Assembly (NCBI GenBank): GCA_021186555.1 | Contig: JAJKFL010000001.1 | Span: 57,816,031-57,880,030, forward strand | Length of the DNA: 64,000 bases | Direction of reading: 5' to 3' | Source of the DNA: Reticulitermes speratus | Lineage: Eukaryota; Arthropoda; Insecta; Blattodea; Rhinotermitidae | Part shown: positions 50,501 to 57,334 of the stretch, piece by piece | Layout: each line of letters opens with the position of its first letter | How positions within the stretch are numbered: position 1 is the first letter of the stretch | Notes under the pieces: model-generated | What the model was told of the DNA's origin: nothing | What the model saw: only the letters and a program-made list of their open reading frames with translations | The model's database searches: none | Position numbers and translations under genes: made by a program

Positions 50501-53500
50501 TCAGGTTTCAGAATCTTAAACACTTGTCCAATACAGTCAATCATATTTACTTAAACCATAAAACTGCACATCAGAACTAGTTCTGTCTTGTGCAGTCACA
50601 TTGGCTGTACTGCGTTAATCCTGTCATGGACAACAAAAATACTTAAGTAGGTCTTACCACAGAATTATGATGTATACATTGTCCACAAAAGTACTGCTGC
50701 TTTCAGGACTTGAGCACATTTACACACTACAAATTCCAGTTTAATAACAAGCATGTGTTTCAACAAAACAGTGTACAAAATAAATGGTATTTGCCAAAGA
50801 ACCAAGGCAGGTGTTAAAATAAAAACACAAAAATAAGACTTTAAAGAAACGTTTATTTATAACTGTGGCAACAGTGGCACAATACATGTGTTCTAAGCAA
50901 TGACATGCATACAGACAGCAAAATAAATTAAACATTTCTGGCTTAGGGGGTACAAATGTAACAAATCGTATAAACAAACGTGATAAATGAAGCAGTGGTA
51001 AAATATAACACCAATTTGTACAACAGGTCCCATGCGAAAACAGACTATCCATAGTGGTCTGTAAACACAATAAATTAACATAAATATAAAATGCTACAAT
51101 ATTCCTAAAACAAAACAAAATATAGTTCAAAAGTAATTTATAGATGTAAAAACATACACTACCGACAAACATCATGAATGCTGACAGCTTAGTGATATCC
51201 TCTGGAGAAATAAACAAATAAAAAGGCATTTGTGGTATTGAAGGCAATGAATACAGAGTATACAGTCTTCTGAGAAGTGACAATGGTGCTACCTCATGAA
51301 AATTTACTGACTTTCCTCAAAAATATCTGTAAATTTCTACCAGCCTCGTGGTAGCACATCGCACATGACAGTAATCTTCAAATGCAAAAAGAATCCACAT
51401 TTATTTTAGTTTAACAGTAATCACTGGCTCCACAAATATAAAGCTGACAGCATACACCACATACAAAACAACTGGTTCACATTAGAATATGCGAAAACCA
51501 GAAAAATTACAGCAGGAAGCAATTTGATTTGTCCTTCTGTCTCAAAACTCCTCATGTTCATATGTTTCGGTTTTATTTAGTAAGAATTAAATCACAGAAT
51601 AGATTGAGGTATATGTACTATAAAATTTTCTGTTACATATTAGGTATGTAATGTAATGCTGAAGTAAGATGATTCCTCATTGAATGAAACAGATTGTTTA
51701 TGCAGCTCTGATACACGCTGATTACATCTTGTGTATGAGTAACCTGTGTGAGGGCCGACTGTTTATTTTACTTGTAACAATAGTTTCAAGCTTGACTTAT
51801 TAAATGTTTACCAAATCTAAAACTGTTTGATTTCAGTTCTACATTGGCAGTGAAGAAAGTCACACACCTGGTATATTATCAAATTTATTTAACTGCCTAT
51901 GAATAAGTCTTCTTCTTCAGAAATAAACTGTCGCTCAGCTAGTTAAAATATTCCCTGCTTTTATGGAGCCAAAAGGTAAAGCCAAAAGTGAAAAATTTCA
52001 TAATTTATTGGATTTTTATGGACAGGAGTTAGCCAAATGCCCAACCCCCAAGATGAAGGATCACCCTTTGTCATCTGTCTGCTGACTGCTTATTCAATAC
52101 ACTTGATGCTACCCTCCATATCTAGAGTCCATCTCCTCCATTTCCAATAGGAGGAAATTCCATACTATGGTGACAAATGGCTGACTTGACTGGGGGAGCA
52201 ATTTCTTAGTTGACAAGAATGAAAATTATTACTTTCAATGGCATAATTCACCTTAATCTTATCCTGCTTTCTGGGCTAATCAAACAAAAGTACACATTGT
52301 AATAATATGATACATATATTGTGAAATTATGGGTTCAGTGGAAGGAAAGTCTTTGAAATTTTGTGTACTTCTTGCTGTACATATCTATATTCTTGTTAAA
52401 TTAAGAAAGTGTTGAAACTTTATCTTGCCCCCTGATCCAACAACATCTCTTCCACAGCATCACAAAGTTTACACCTCTTTTTAGCGAAACTGGTTCTCAT
52501 CTGAATAGTCTCTTTACTGGGATTTTCTGCATCCAGAGTAAATTTAGATCTCAGTATACTGGTTTCAGTTGAGCTGAAGTTAAGAATGATGATTCTTAAC
52601 TAACAGAAGAAAGTGGTGTATAATAAAAAACCAATAAACACCTTGTCTTTACCCTCACCACAACAACCTTCCTATATTTACAACAGTCAAGTAAACTACA
52701 TGTTTCGGCCTTACCCAAAGGTCATCATCACATCTGTTATCTTCAAAACACTGTAGGAATTATTGTTTTCTTTCTCTTAATGAATTCCATATTCCTTTTA
52801 CATGTCATGACATATATTACATAAAACTGTACAGACATTCACAGCTCATCTTAATTGTTCAATCATTCTGTCTATATCGATTTGTATGGAGAGCATTTCG
52901 GTAATGTGACTAGATATTAAAACGTGCTGTGTAAGAAACTGTCTTATATCGCTGGTATTTCAGGATTGTAGCTTCCTTTCGTTGTGTTACCCTACCTACA
53001 CTGGCATGTATCCAATAACTGAAATTTATTGTATTTTCTTACACACATATTAGTCCAAATTACTTATACAGGATATCCTATTGTACAATTTATACATCAT
53101 ATCCCGTTCACATATTGCAATTATGTCCAACCAGTTCACAGCAAATGCCTGCGCAATTTGGATATATTGTGTAAGTCTTAAAATGACAATTATTTGTACT
53201 AATGAACACTTATTTAACTATTTACTATTCTATAGTTTATAAAAATAACAAAATAGGAAAGAATTAAGTTATCAGCAACATACAGATACAGGGAGAATAA
53301 CACAAGAAAAGAGAGTTACACTCCTGAAATATCAGTGACAGAAGACAATAAATAAATTTTTATACAGCAAGTTGTATAGTTAATCAAATTACAAAAAAGC
53401 TGTTCACACCAATTGCTATACACAAAGTACTTGAAGAGTAAAATGAAACATGACTGTGCATAAAATTTCATGTAGTACATAGAGTGACATGTAAAAGGAC

Positions 53501-56369
53501 CATGAGATCTCAGTCCCTTAAATTAACAAAAGTCATGTAAATATTGTCATTTTAAGTGTAATTTAAAATGTAAATATAATTTTTCTCATGTTTTTTAGAT
53601 ATGAAAGTGTGTAACATGTAGTCTACTTAACTGCTATAAATACAGGAAGATAGTTGTGGTGACAGAACAGACAAAGATTTGTATTGTTGTTTTATTATAC
53701 CATTAATGTAGTAGAACAGGATATGGAATTTCAAGAACAGAAAGTGGTGTTGAATATAGTGATGATGAAGCTAATTTAGGCAACTTCAGTTACATACAAC
53801 TTGTCACAAATCTGTTGTATTTAGACCTGTCTTATTAATTTGAGATCAAATGGGGCAATAATAAGTAAATCAGTAGGACTGCATGAATGAATGACAAAGG
53901 AAATGAAGAGTTCTTAAATCGAATAGTAATCCTTATAAATATTGCACATTTGATGCAAAAGAAGGCAAACATAAGGAAACAGTTGTGGTATCTGCATAAA
54001 CATAAGACCCACCTTCCTCTGGAGGACATTTATCTTTCTGTCCTTTATGTCCATGTGGTCTCTCAACTCGTTGAGCTCATTGTTCATCCGATTGCGTTCC
54101 TGAGTGGCTTGCGATGCTGTTGCTGTCTTCTTCTCAATGTGGCGATTCTTTTCCTCTAGCCTCTGCCTCAGTTCCTCCACCTACAAGACACATTGTGACA
54201 TCGTGAGAAGAGCAGAACAAAATGCTGTGGTGTGATGCCATGTAGTGTGGTAGATATGTACTGACATTTCAGGTGTCACACCTTTCTTCATAGTCACCAT
54301 CAGGAGAGCCTAAATTAACAATTGTATATGCCTCATTGCATGGACTGCTTAGTTCAATTTCAGTAGGAGCTCTTTGTATATAGATGCCACGTTGTCAGTT
54401 TGCTTGATGTTCACCTGTACTGAGCAAGCTGGTATAGCAGTAATGCTCTCTAATGCTCTCGATTGTCAAGAGGTGACTTCCGAACCTCAGTCAGGAAACT
54501 GGTTATCCTTAATGACGGGTCTTTATTGTCTTTGTCAGTTCGTCCAGCAAACAACAAGGCAGTACCTCATTAGGCCATAACTGCTTTGTTCCAAATAATT
54601 TCCAGGCCATCAGTCATTCCGGCATCAAAAATATGTAGCTGATATACTGAGAGCACTGTAAAATGGGTAGAGAATAGGATGTCTGGTAGGTTAGGTTCTT
54701 TGTAGCTGATATACTGAGAGCACTGTAAAATGGGTAGAGAATAGGATGTCTGGTAGGTTAGGTTCTTTGTAGCTGATATACTGGGAGCACTGTAAAAGGG
54801 TAGAGAATAGGCTGTTGTAGGTTAGGTTTTTGTAGTGATATACTGGAGCACTGTAAATGGTAGAATAGGATGTCTGGTAGGCTAGGTTCTTTGTCCCTGA
54901 GTCAGGACGACAAGTAGGCACTAAGTAATACACAGACATTCTGAATGTGGTGGTGTGAACAAAAACACCAGCACACTGTTACTGTACTGCCAGTTGTCAC
55001 AGATTCTAATGTAGCGATTCATGTGTCCACTTGCCTATTATACGCTGTGAGGAGAAACAAAAATTTGATTCCAGTGTAGGCTTACACATACAAAAGTCCA
55101 TGAACTAGAGCACATGAACCACTTATTTTGAAAGTGCACAAGCCACTTATTTTCTTCTGTAATATTATGTTTTTTGCAATTTCAGTCTGCTCAAACATGT
55201 TGGTAAATCCTCTGACTATGGATTTTATGTTTCTGTGATCTTCAGCAGGTATTTTTTCAATTAATCAATCATATGGAATATTAATAAAAGAATATGTGAA
55301 AAGCATGCTTTTCACATATCTAAAGTGACTGAAATAATTTTTCAGAATTAACAAACTGTCAAATACATGACTTTCATCATATTTACATTAGGTCTGGTTT
55401 AAACACACCATTAGTTTTGTGACTTATTGAGATATATAATAATGTGTTTTATAACACTGTCTTTCTTGTACACCACATGTAAAGATTCACAAACTAATTT
55501 TCGTCATCAACACCATCATTATCCTTAATGAGGGTACATTTTTCGACTTTGTACTGTTCTGGTACAGGGTTTTTAAATGATAATGGTGCCCTGGCAGTCT
55601 GAAGTATATGATAGCAGATCCACCACACCTTTATAGAGAGTGATTCATGAGTTGTGGACATTGCTGTAGGACATGATTTCCTAGGTCTCTGTGACCTAAA
55701 AAGCTCCTGTCAACGTGGGTCCTATTGCCACTGGTTATGGTACCGTGGATGATTTTAATTCTCATGAACGCACTTCTGTGAACCGCGCGTAACAACTCAC
55801 GGAGTCTGGTGTACACTAGGCGACATTGAAAAAGCTCTGCTTCTACCACTGAATGGAGGGTGATGTAAAGAAATGTCGGTCTTCATGTCGTGCACTTGCA
55901 TGTCTGTCCTGCCACCAGACTCGGCCAGGCACGTCAGTTACTGCAGCTTAGAAGAGTATCCCGCCAATAAAGACGGTAGATTCGTACCTGGGGGGGGGGT
56001 TTAGAAAGCACACATTTTACCCGTACGTGCGGTTCAGCAGGTAGGCCTCTTCTTGTCTCGGTGTATCTGTTACGTTCAAGACGTCATTTACATTTTTAGC
56101 TGCACAGTATGTGGTTATGGTTCATGTTTACGGTGTCTGTGACGGTAAGACAGTTCATGCAGTACCTACAAGAGCCCTTCTGCACTGTTTTCTGTACTCA
56201 CATCAGCCTGCAGCATGTTGTAGTGCTCCTCCTTCGCACACAGTGACTCCTTGAGCACCGCGATGTGTCTCTGGTAGTCCTGGTGCTGCTCCTCCAGTGT
56301 CTTCATCTTGGCACTCATCGCCAAGATCTCCTGGTCTCTCCTCTGGATCTCCGTCCGGAACTCATCTAA
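17289..56369 (-). CDS. brp: bruchpilot (ELKS/CAST/ERC active-zone scaffold), 14 exons, both ends incomplete
   Basis: Known role of the family: a coiled-coil scaffold of the presynaptic active zone that organises calcium channels and tethers synaptic vesicles. Seen here: join of minus-strand exons 56369-56202, 54180-54013, 50427-49471, 49358-49206, 48033-47845, 42271-42132, 39057-36834, 32908-32651, 30157-29937, 28829-28748, 25571-25177, 21528-21368, 18599-18452 and 17432-17289. These total 5,408 coding bases. Every junction keeps frame, and all introns are GT-AG except one GC-AG. The first exons align almost word for word with remembered Drosophila Brp (for example [20 protein letters not shown]). 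The start codon and N-terminal region lie beyond the window. One base is missing from a G run in exon 11, and the final stop codon was not found. Low-complexity heptad sequence makes exact residue alignment in the rod approximate. Confidence 0.96.
17433..18451 (-). other. brp: brp intron between exons 13 and 14
   Basis: 1.0 kb, with donor GTGAAT and acceptor TGTACCAG. AT-rich; no element or conserved block recognised. Confidence 0.8.
18452..18599 (-). CDS. brp: brp exon 13 of window (ERC-type tail)
   Basis: This 148-base exon (phase 2 to 0) completes a lysine codon and encodes [20 protein letters not shown], ending [10 protein letters not shown]. Vertebrate ERC has [20 protein letters not shown] at the same place, the strongest cross-phylum match in the tail. 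The acceptor is GCATGCAG and the donor GTGAAT. No initiator-led ORF of useful length covers it; it was found by following the splice phase and the conserved motif. Confidence 0.92.
18760..18870. repeat. Tandem repeat of about 47 bases, 2-3 units
   Basis: Units begin TTCTGGAATGCGATGATGTG. The unit resembles the outer end of the foldback family (TTCTGGGATGTGATG), so it may have grown from one. Confidence 0.75.
19905..20117 (-). mobile_element. tRNA-derived SINE, fairly complete copy
   Basis: On the minus strand it begins CCAGGATATCTCAGTTGGTG (A-box region), has a B-box-like GGTTCCATTC, and then blocks AGAGATTCTTTTCTTC and CAGACTGGCTCTGGGACCCA. The body continues to GTGAAGCTGACTGCACACCT. It defines the family also seen at 120, 5875, 20325 and 28930. 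Confidence 0.8.
20325..20580 (+). mobile_element. tRNA-derived SINE copy
   Basis: The head TGTCTGGTAGCTTATCAAGT is followed by a B-box-like TTGGATTCCATTCCCAGTA. The body has CCAATGGATGCTGGGG and GACCACTCACCTCCA. It ends just before another SINE inserted at 20616. Confidence 0.75.
20616..20858 (-). mobile_element. Second SINE family, complete insertion with target duplication
   Basis: The minus-strand body starts near GGCGTGGGTCTACGGCTGCT, has a B-box-like GTGGGTTTGCATCCCGC and ends in an A-rich tail (T run at 20616-20628 on plus). It is flanked by an exact 8-bp duplication GAGGTACT at 20608-20615 and 20859-20866. It is unrelated in its body to the other SINE family. Confidence 0.88.
21368..21528 (-). 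CDS. brp: brp exon 12 of window (ERC-type tail)
   Basis: This is 161 bases, phase 0 to 2. It encodes [20 protein letters not shown] and [20 protein letters not shown], ending [13 protein letters not shown] plus two bases. The part [10 protein letters not shown] parallels the vertebrate ERC stretch AERRKHLEEVLEMK. A CxxC pair (CSTC) lies in the middle, with no evidence that it binds metal. The acceptor is ATCTTGCAG and the donor GTACGT. Confidence 0.9.
22690..22985 (+). mobile_element. LINE 3'-end fragment (RTE/jockey-like), degraded
   Basis: The plus strand translates in pieces to [17 protein letters not shown] and [18 protein letters not shown]. This resembles the C-terminal signature VLVGKPEGKRPLGRPRRRW of insect non-LTR elements. 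It is followed by an untranslated end GAGGTACTATTAGCTTCTTA. No reverse-transcriptase domain remains. Confidence 0.75.
23169..23468 (-). mobile_element. tRNA-derived SINE, full length with 13-bp target duplication
   Basis: A 300-base insertion. On the minus strand the head reads GGTGGTGCAGTTGGTTGAGG (A box) and 30 bases on GGTTCGATTCC (perfect B box). The body includes CCTTTCGGTCGCACTATGGC and GGGGTCGACTCAGCC. The 13-bp duplication CCTAAACCCCATA flanks it at 23156-23168 and 23469-23481 with no mismatch, so it is fairly young. Confidence 0.92.
25177..25571 (-). CDS. brp: brp exon 11 of window (ERC-type tail), frame broken by one base
   Basis: This is 395 bases between acceptor ATATAG and donor GTCAGT. 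It encodes [20 protein letters not shown], then [20 protein letters not shown], and in the next frame [20 protein letters not shown] and [18 protein letters not shown]. The segment [14 protein letters not shown] matches the vertebrate ERC motif [14 protein letters not shown]. The frame shifts at a four-G run (plus-strand CCCC at 25305-25308), producing a TAG at 25302-25304. A fifth G would restore an exact multiple of three for the exon. Either this allele is truncated or a homopolymer base was lost in sequencing or assembly; I favour the latter because the exons beyond it remain conserved. Confidence 0.9.
26250..27115. repeat. Foldback element copy split by a later insertion
   Basis: The left half (26250-26314) starts GGCCTTCTGAGATGTGATAT. 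The right half (26979-27115) has AACTTGCTGCCACCATCC and ends TGTCATATCCCAGAAGGC. The halves are separated by a 664-base element flanked by a 9-bp duplication, so the foldback copy was there first. Confidence 0.82.
26315..26978. mobile_element. Copy B of the inverted-repeat element family, 9-bp target duplication
   Basis: A palindromic 664-base element. The left half carries CCTCCTACATGTTTCAGCCA and GTGGCCGTCTTCAGGGAGGT, and the right half repeats these blocks inverted. A short inverted core (AGACCACAGAGTGGTCT) is at the centre. TGGTTTTGA occurs at 26306-26314 and 26979-26987, a 9-bp duplication consistent with Mutator-like transposition. No transposase is present. The left end has about 55 bases that the right end lacks. 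Confidence 0.82.
27570..27665. repeat. Short foldback element copy
   Basis: The left end ATTATGGCCTTCTGGTCTAT is mirrored by the right-hand CATCCCACAAGAATCATTAT. The inner ends carry TAGTCTGGTAG and CTACCACACTA. Confidence 0.65.
27762..27810. other. Perfect hairpin, 22-bp stem, 5-base loop
   Basis: Arm 27762-27783 (CTTTGCTGGCACAAACAGAC then AC) is exactly complementary to 27789-27810, with loop CGTGT. It lies within a brp intron. It could be a tiny foldback element or a small-RNA precursor; the stem alone does not decide. Confidence 0.85.
28748..28829 (-). CDS. brp: brp exon 10 of window
   Basis: This 82-base exon (phase 2 to 0) completes the glutamate of DLQE and encodes [20 protein letters not shown] ending RRREE. 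Fly Brp has DLQQALKIAQAKVKQAQTQQ at this point and stops soon after with the tail GFLKSFF. No such tail was found in the next intron, and the frame here continues into further exons. The acceptor is CATTTCAG and the donor GTTAGA. Confidence 0.92.
28830..29936 (-). other. brp: brp intron between exons 9 and 10
   Basis: 1.1 kb. It contains a SINE copy (28930-29130) and a diverged half of a foldback element (about 29505-29580). Nothing else recognised. Confidence 0.8.
28930..29130 (+). mobile_element. tRNA-derived SINE copy
   Basis: The head GAGCCAGGATAACAAAGGAG is followed by B-box-like GGTTTGGATTTC, then AGAGATCTTCTCTTC, CAGACTGACTCTGGGGCCCA and TTCAATGGATGCAGGGGC, the family order. Confidence 0.75.
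29937..30157 (-). CDS. brp: brp exon 9 of window
   Basis: This is 221 bases, phase 0 entering and 2 leaving. It encodes a small glycine-alanine linker ([13 protein letters not shown]) and then [20 protein letters not shown] and [20 protein letters not shown], the latter nearly identical to fly Brp [20 protein letters not shown]. The donor is GTGAGT, which contains an in-frame TGA, so read-through would stop at once. The acceptor is CAGCAG, a possible three-base alternative site that would drop the first glutamine. Confidence 0.95.
31283..31580. repeat. Minisatellite, 49-base unit, about 6 copies
   Basis: Units begin GGTCCATATGAAATACAGGG and continue TTCAAAGA...CATAACTT. Copies differ by point changes and are older at the edges. 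Confidence 0.9.
32449..32575. repeat. Alternating purine-pyrimidine tract with CA microsatellite
   Basis: Mixed ACAT, GCAT and GTAC runs end in about 15 CA units at 32538-32568. It lies within 80 bases of the GC donor of brp exon 8. A weaker sister tract lies at 32100-32220. Confidence 0.9.
32651..32908 (-). CDS. brp: brp exon 8 of window, ends in a GC donor
   Basis: This exon has 86 codons, phase 0 to 0. It opens [20 protein letters not shown] and carries [20 protein letters not shown], matching the fly EEKEKKMAEFDVQLRKRKEQ. The acceptor is TGTTTTAG. No GT donor fits. The frame ends at AAG followed by GCAAGT, the classic sequence of the minor GC-AG intron class, and this join keeps phase with the next exon. 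The fly protein has a longer glutamine-rich stretch just before this block, so an extra exon in the 3.9-kb upstream intron cannot be excluded. Confidence 0.9.
34140..34312. repeat. Foldback element copy
   Basis: The left end GTTCTGGTGTGTGATATCAT is mirrored by the right-hand CTACATGACATCATACCCCA then GAAGACAGTAATC. Confidence 0.75.
36204..36745. mobile_element. Non-autonomous DNA transposon (MITE-like), 542 bases
   Basis: Terminal inverted repeats of 23 bases with 2 mismatches (ACAGGGTGATTATAAATGAC at the left, ACAGAGTCATTATAAATGAC at the right, inverted). The interior has no transposase. The target duplication is unclear. It ends 88 bases past the donor of the giant brp exon. Confidence 0.8.
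36834..39057 (-). CDS. brp: brp exon 7 of window (giant coiled-coil exon)
   Basis: An uninterrupted 2,224-base exon supplies one base to a split arginine codon and then 741 codons. It opens [20 protein letters not shown] (fly AQNEIYRLQSRCDTAEADRA). It continues as unbroken charged heptads, with [20 protein letters not shown] matching the fly ENTESTRIEFERMGAELGRL, and [20 protein letters not shown] near the end. A glutamine- and methionine-rich patch ([16 protein letters not shown]) lies close to the C-terminal side, as in fly Brp. The donor is GTTAGT after ELEKNQ. This part is the long insect-type rod, which in flies points away from the membrane. The long plus-strand frames here are antisense shadows. 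Confidence 0.98.
39835..40350. repeat. Pyrimidine-rich tract
   Basis: A strongly CT-biased plus strand (purine-rich on the gene strand), including a C9 run at about 40087-40095. The open plus frames here are compositional, not genes. Confidence 0.7.
41140..41656. repeat. Minisatellite, 48-49-base unit, about 11 copies
   Basis: Units read TGTGTACTAGTGTAAGGACT, then ACTGCCACCGGGTGAAAACA, then TTTGTATTG. Copies are nearly identical and differ mainly by one-base losses in short runs, so the array is young or recently homogenised. The minus strand gives a repeating 16-residue frame ([16 protein letters not shown]) with no start or splice context. Confidence 0.95.
41669..41698. repeat. AAT trinucleotide microsatellite
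   Basis: About ten AAT units directly after the minisatellite. Confidence 0.85.
41700..42062 (+). mobile_element. LINE 3'-end fragment, degraded
   Basis: The plus strand reads in pieces [20 protein letters not shown] (family WxGHVARMGExR.xYRVLV), then a run aligning with GxRxLGRPRxKWxxN. It ends GAAGTAATAGCTTCTCAAGC, like the tail of the fragment at 22690-22985. It ends 69 bases from brp exon 6. Confidence 0.78.
42132..42271 (-). CDS. brp: brp exon 6 of window
   Basis: Bases 42271 down to 42132 (140 bases, phase 0 entering, 2 leaving) encode [20 protein letters not shown] and end ILEKFD plus two bases of an arginine codon. The fly sequence is MERDDAVTEVEILKEKLDKA, ending EKYDRA. The acceptor is TTTTTCAG and the donor GTAAAA. 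The exon is too short and too split for ORF callers but is unambiguous by similarity. The entering intron is 5.6 kb and full of transposons. Confidence 0.95.
42488..42681. mobile_element. Small inverted-repeat element (MITE-like)
   Basis: Arms of about 60 bases at 42488-42546 and 42622-42681 are inverted copies (GAATAAAATGATATAAATGT against GAATAAAATGAAATGAATGT), with a loop of about 75 bases. Confidence 0.75.
42948..44075 (-). pseudogene. hAT-superfamily transposase remnant (lineage 2)
   Basis: Broken minus-strand frames, in order. Residues [15 protein letters not shown]...H...KH form a BED-like finger (43866-44075). [20 protein letters not shown] lies at 43401-43643. [20 protein letters not shown] and then [18 protein letters not shown] lie at 43133-43378. 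[20 protein letters not shown] lies at 42948-43184. These match, in sequence, a recurrent insect hAT protein with the pattern HIVHN...RWLSLLPALERxL. The catalytic region is interrupted by several frame changes. Terminal repeats were not found. Confidence 0.8.
44150..44280. repeat. Foldback element copy
   Basis: The left arm has GGGATGTGACGCTGCGTAAT then GACGTTTCAGAGGAACCTGC, the family core. The right end, inverted, reads CTTTTGGGATATGGTGCCG. A partial copy follows at 44460-44560. Confidence 0.72.
44628..44635. repeat. Left target-site duplication of hAT element
   Basis: GTTATTTG, repeated exactly at 47747-47754. Confidence 0.95.
45185..47178 (-). pseudogene. hAT transposase, BED finger to C-terminal dimerisation domain, decayed
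   Basis: A BED finger lies at 47178-46950 (CNLC then HLKGKH). The core segment has GVTTDM (first catalytic Asp near 46495) followed by a TGA where the family has Trp. [11 protein letters not shown] carries the second Asp, and PCLAHIFN is followed by a frameshift near 46230. LDPRFKG follows an in-frame TGA. The hAT dimerisation motif SERLFSTAG with RSRLDPERV lies at about 45370-45185, after another TGA replacing a Trp. At least three stops and two frame changes make it inactive. The domain order is complete, so a full-length element inserted and then decayed. Confidence 0.9.
47466..47746. repeat. Tandem duplication of the hAT right end
   Basis: Two 140-141-base units, each starting GTTCCTCAAGATTCCGCTAG and ending CCCATCCCTA, differ by one short GATTCGAAA insertion and a few bases. 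The element therefore has two potential right termini. Confidence 0.95.
47747..47754. repeat. Right target-site duplication of hAT element
   Basis: GTTATTTG, identical to 44628-44635. Confidence 0.95.
47845..48033 (-). CDS. brp: brp exon 5 of window
   Basis: This 63-codon exon (phase 0 to 0) runs from [20 protein letters not shown] to HQLHQKLQ. The fly counterpart has LGRIQKERDQF near the start and IQQKLQ at the end, so both borders agree with the family. The acceptor is TTTCTTTAG and the donor GTAACA. A hAT transposon ends only 98 bases past the donor, so the normal intron start is very close to foreign DNA. Confidence 0.95.
48034..49205 (-). other. brp: brp intron between exons 4 and 5
   Basis: 1.2 kb, AT-rich. 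A phrase CAGATTTCATGAAAATCTC near 48270 resembles insect repeat 3' ends. Nothing else recognised. Confidence 0.75.
49206..49358 (-). CDS. brp: brp exon 4 of window
   Basis: This 51-codon exon (phase 0 to 0) contains [20 protein letters not shown], matching the fly block [20 protein letters not shown]. It begins [10 protein letters not shown] after acceptor TTCTTGCAG and ends KYEKAQ before donor GTGAGT. It is only 112 bases from exon 3, the shortest intron in this part of the gene. Confidence 0.96.
49471..50427 (-). CDS. brp: brp exon 3 of window (long ELKS core exon)
   Basis: A single 957-base exon (319 codons, phase 0 to 0) encodes the best-conserved part of the protein. It opens with [20 protein letters not shown], followed by [18 protein letters not shown] and a long run of heptads ([20 protein letters not shown]). 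These blocks match fly Brp with few substitutions. The acceptor is TTTGCAG and the donor GTGAGT. Its coding strand is richer in GC than the surrounding introns. Antisense frames through it are long, but they are shadows of the heptad code. Confidence 0.98.
50428..54012 (-). other. brp: brp intron between exons 2 and 3
   Basis: 3.6 kb. It includes a minus-strand open frame of 180 codons (50741-51283), AT-rich, hydrophobic and without relatives that I recognise, which I treat as chance. A foldback copy lies at 51258-51385. A phrase CATGTTTCGGCCTTACCCAA at about 52700 resembles repeat ends. Confidence 0.75.
51258..51385. repeat. Foldback element copy, diverged
   Basis: The left end CAGTCTTCTGAGAAGTGACA is mirrored by the right-hand CGCACATGACAGTAATCTTC. 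Inner ends GGTGCTACCTC and CGTGGTAGCAC are also inverted. Confidence 0.6.
54013..54180 (-). CDS. brp: brp exon 2 of window (ELKS core)
   Basis: This exon has 56 codons, phase 0 to 0, exactly the length of the preceding exon. It encodes [20 protein letters not shown] and ends NVLQRK. The matching fly sequence is VEEMRARLEEKNRLIEKKTQ. The acceptor is CTTGTAG and the donor GTGGGT. The HMDIKDRK stretch near the end is a strong family marker. Beyond the donor the frame runs on into intron and stops, so splicing is required. Confidence 0.97.
54225..54310. repeat. Foldback element, left half
   Basis: GGTGTGATGCCATGTAGTGT, then GTACTGACATTTCAGG, then CATAGTCACCATCAGG follow the family order. The right half is not evident. 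Confidence 0.55.
54635..54895. repeat. Minisatellite, 67-base unit, about 4 copies
   Basis: Units begin GTAGCTGATATACTGAGAGC and end TAGGTTAGGTTCTTT. The first two units are nearly identical; the later two carry scattered one-base losses. Confidence 0.92.
55292..55319. other. Perfect 28-base palindrome
   Basis: ATATGTGAAAAGCA is followed directly by its reverse complement, with no spacer. It lies in a brp intron. Confidence 0.95.
56202..56369 (-). CDS. brp: brp exon 1 of window (ELKS core)
   Basis: This 56-codon exon is phase 0 at both ends. It starts [20 protein letters not shown] and ends NMLQAD. In fly Brp the matching stretch directly follows the motif QAMAQKQ, so the upstream exon should end there; no such sequence exists between 56370 and 64000. 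The acceptor is a pyrimidine-rich tract ending CACAG and the donor is GTGAGT. The stretch ALKESL...[10 protein letters not shown] is among the most conserved in the ELKS family, which makes this assignment secure. Confidence 0.97.
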
Positions 56370-57334
56370 CTGTGCAGCATTGCAGGGAAAAGAGGGATTT
56401 CCAAGAAGAACAGTATTTGTTATTATAGCAAACTCACAGTCTAGTGTTGTCGATGGTCATGTATTGCTTTGGCACTGAACCTGAATTCCTGACTCCTATG
56501 ACCTTTCCACAGAGTAAGTGGTTGTAAGCAGACAAAACTGCTGTAGCCCCTAGGGGCACACGTAGGCCTACTGGAGGAGCAATCACAGCAATGGATTCTG
56601 TATCTTCTGGTAACATTTTATGACGGAAGTTTGAAGTGTTTATCTGCACAGTCTGTCGTGCAGTTAGAATTGTTACATTCTACATCTGTGTTATAAACAC
56701 ACACGACGGGCTTAACACGTCCAACTTCAGTCATGCGAATTTACTTATTTTACTGACTAAAGTGACACACCTAGGAGATAGCTGTGTAGGCCTATATACT
56801 GAGATCACAGTATTACAAAATTCATTCCTTCTGTTTTTGGTTTTCTGATCTCAATGCCCAAATGGCAACAATGTCACATATTTTGGAAACGTGATTTTGC
56901 ACATATAAAGGACAGTTTTCTAGTAGAAATGAATGAGAACTCACCCTAGGAAATGTTTCATAAACTAATCTGAGCATACCTAAGGCAGATATTGAGAATG
57001 AAACGGCATTGTATGACACCACACACCTGCTGAATAATTTCAAATTACCTGTGATATCTACGAAGGTGATCCCCACGAATGTCACCACAGTGCTGTATTT
57101 TGTCAAGGACTGCAAAATGGTACTGGTACGATCGTTGAACCACAAGCTTTACTGGCATAATTCCATAGGGAATCGTGATAATTCGTGTTACGAATGGTTC
57201 TTAAAAACGGTTTGAACAATAATTTAAATTTCAAATGGAACATAACATAAAGCCAATGTGAAATATTTTCAGTTGGATGACAACAGTTGATAAAATGTCG
57301 GAATGGTATGGGATTGCAAATTTGTGGGTAAACG

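Larger units (their letters stand above)
54181..56201 (-). other. brp: brp intron between exons 1 and 2
   Basis: 2.0 kb. It holds a foldback half-copy (54225-54310), a 67-base minisatellite (54635-54895) and a 28-base perfect palindrome (55292-55319). Confidence 0.8.

Noticed and set aside
49488-50580. Plus-strand open frames up to 179 codons over brp exon 3
   Set aside because: Antisense to a confident exon; serine/proline/cysteine-rich as expected from reverse-reading heptads.
50741-51283. 180-codon minus-strand open frame in the intron between brp exons 2 and 3
   Set aside because: AT-rich, phenylalanine- and cysteine-rich composition typical of chance frames; no family recognised; no splice or start context.
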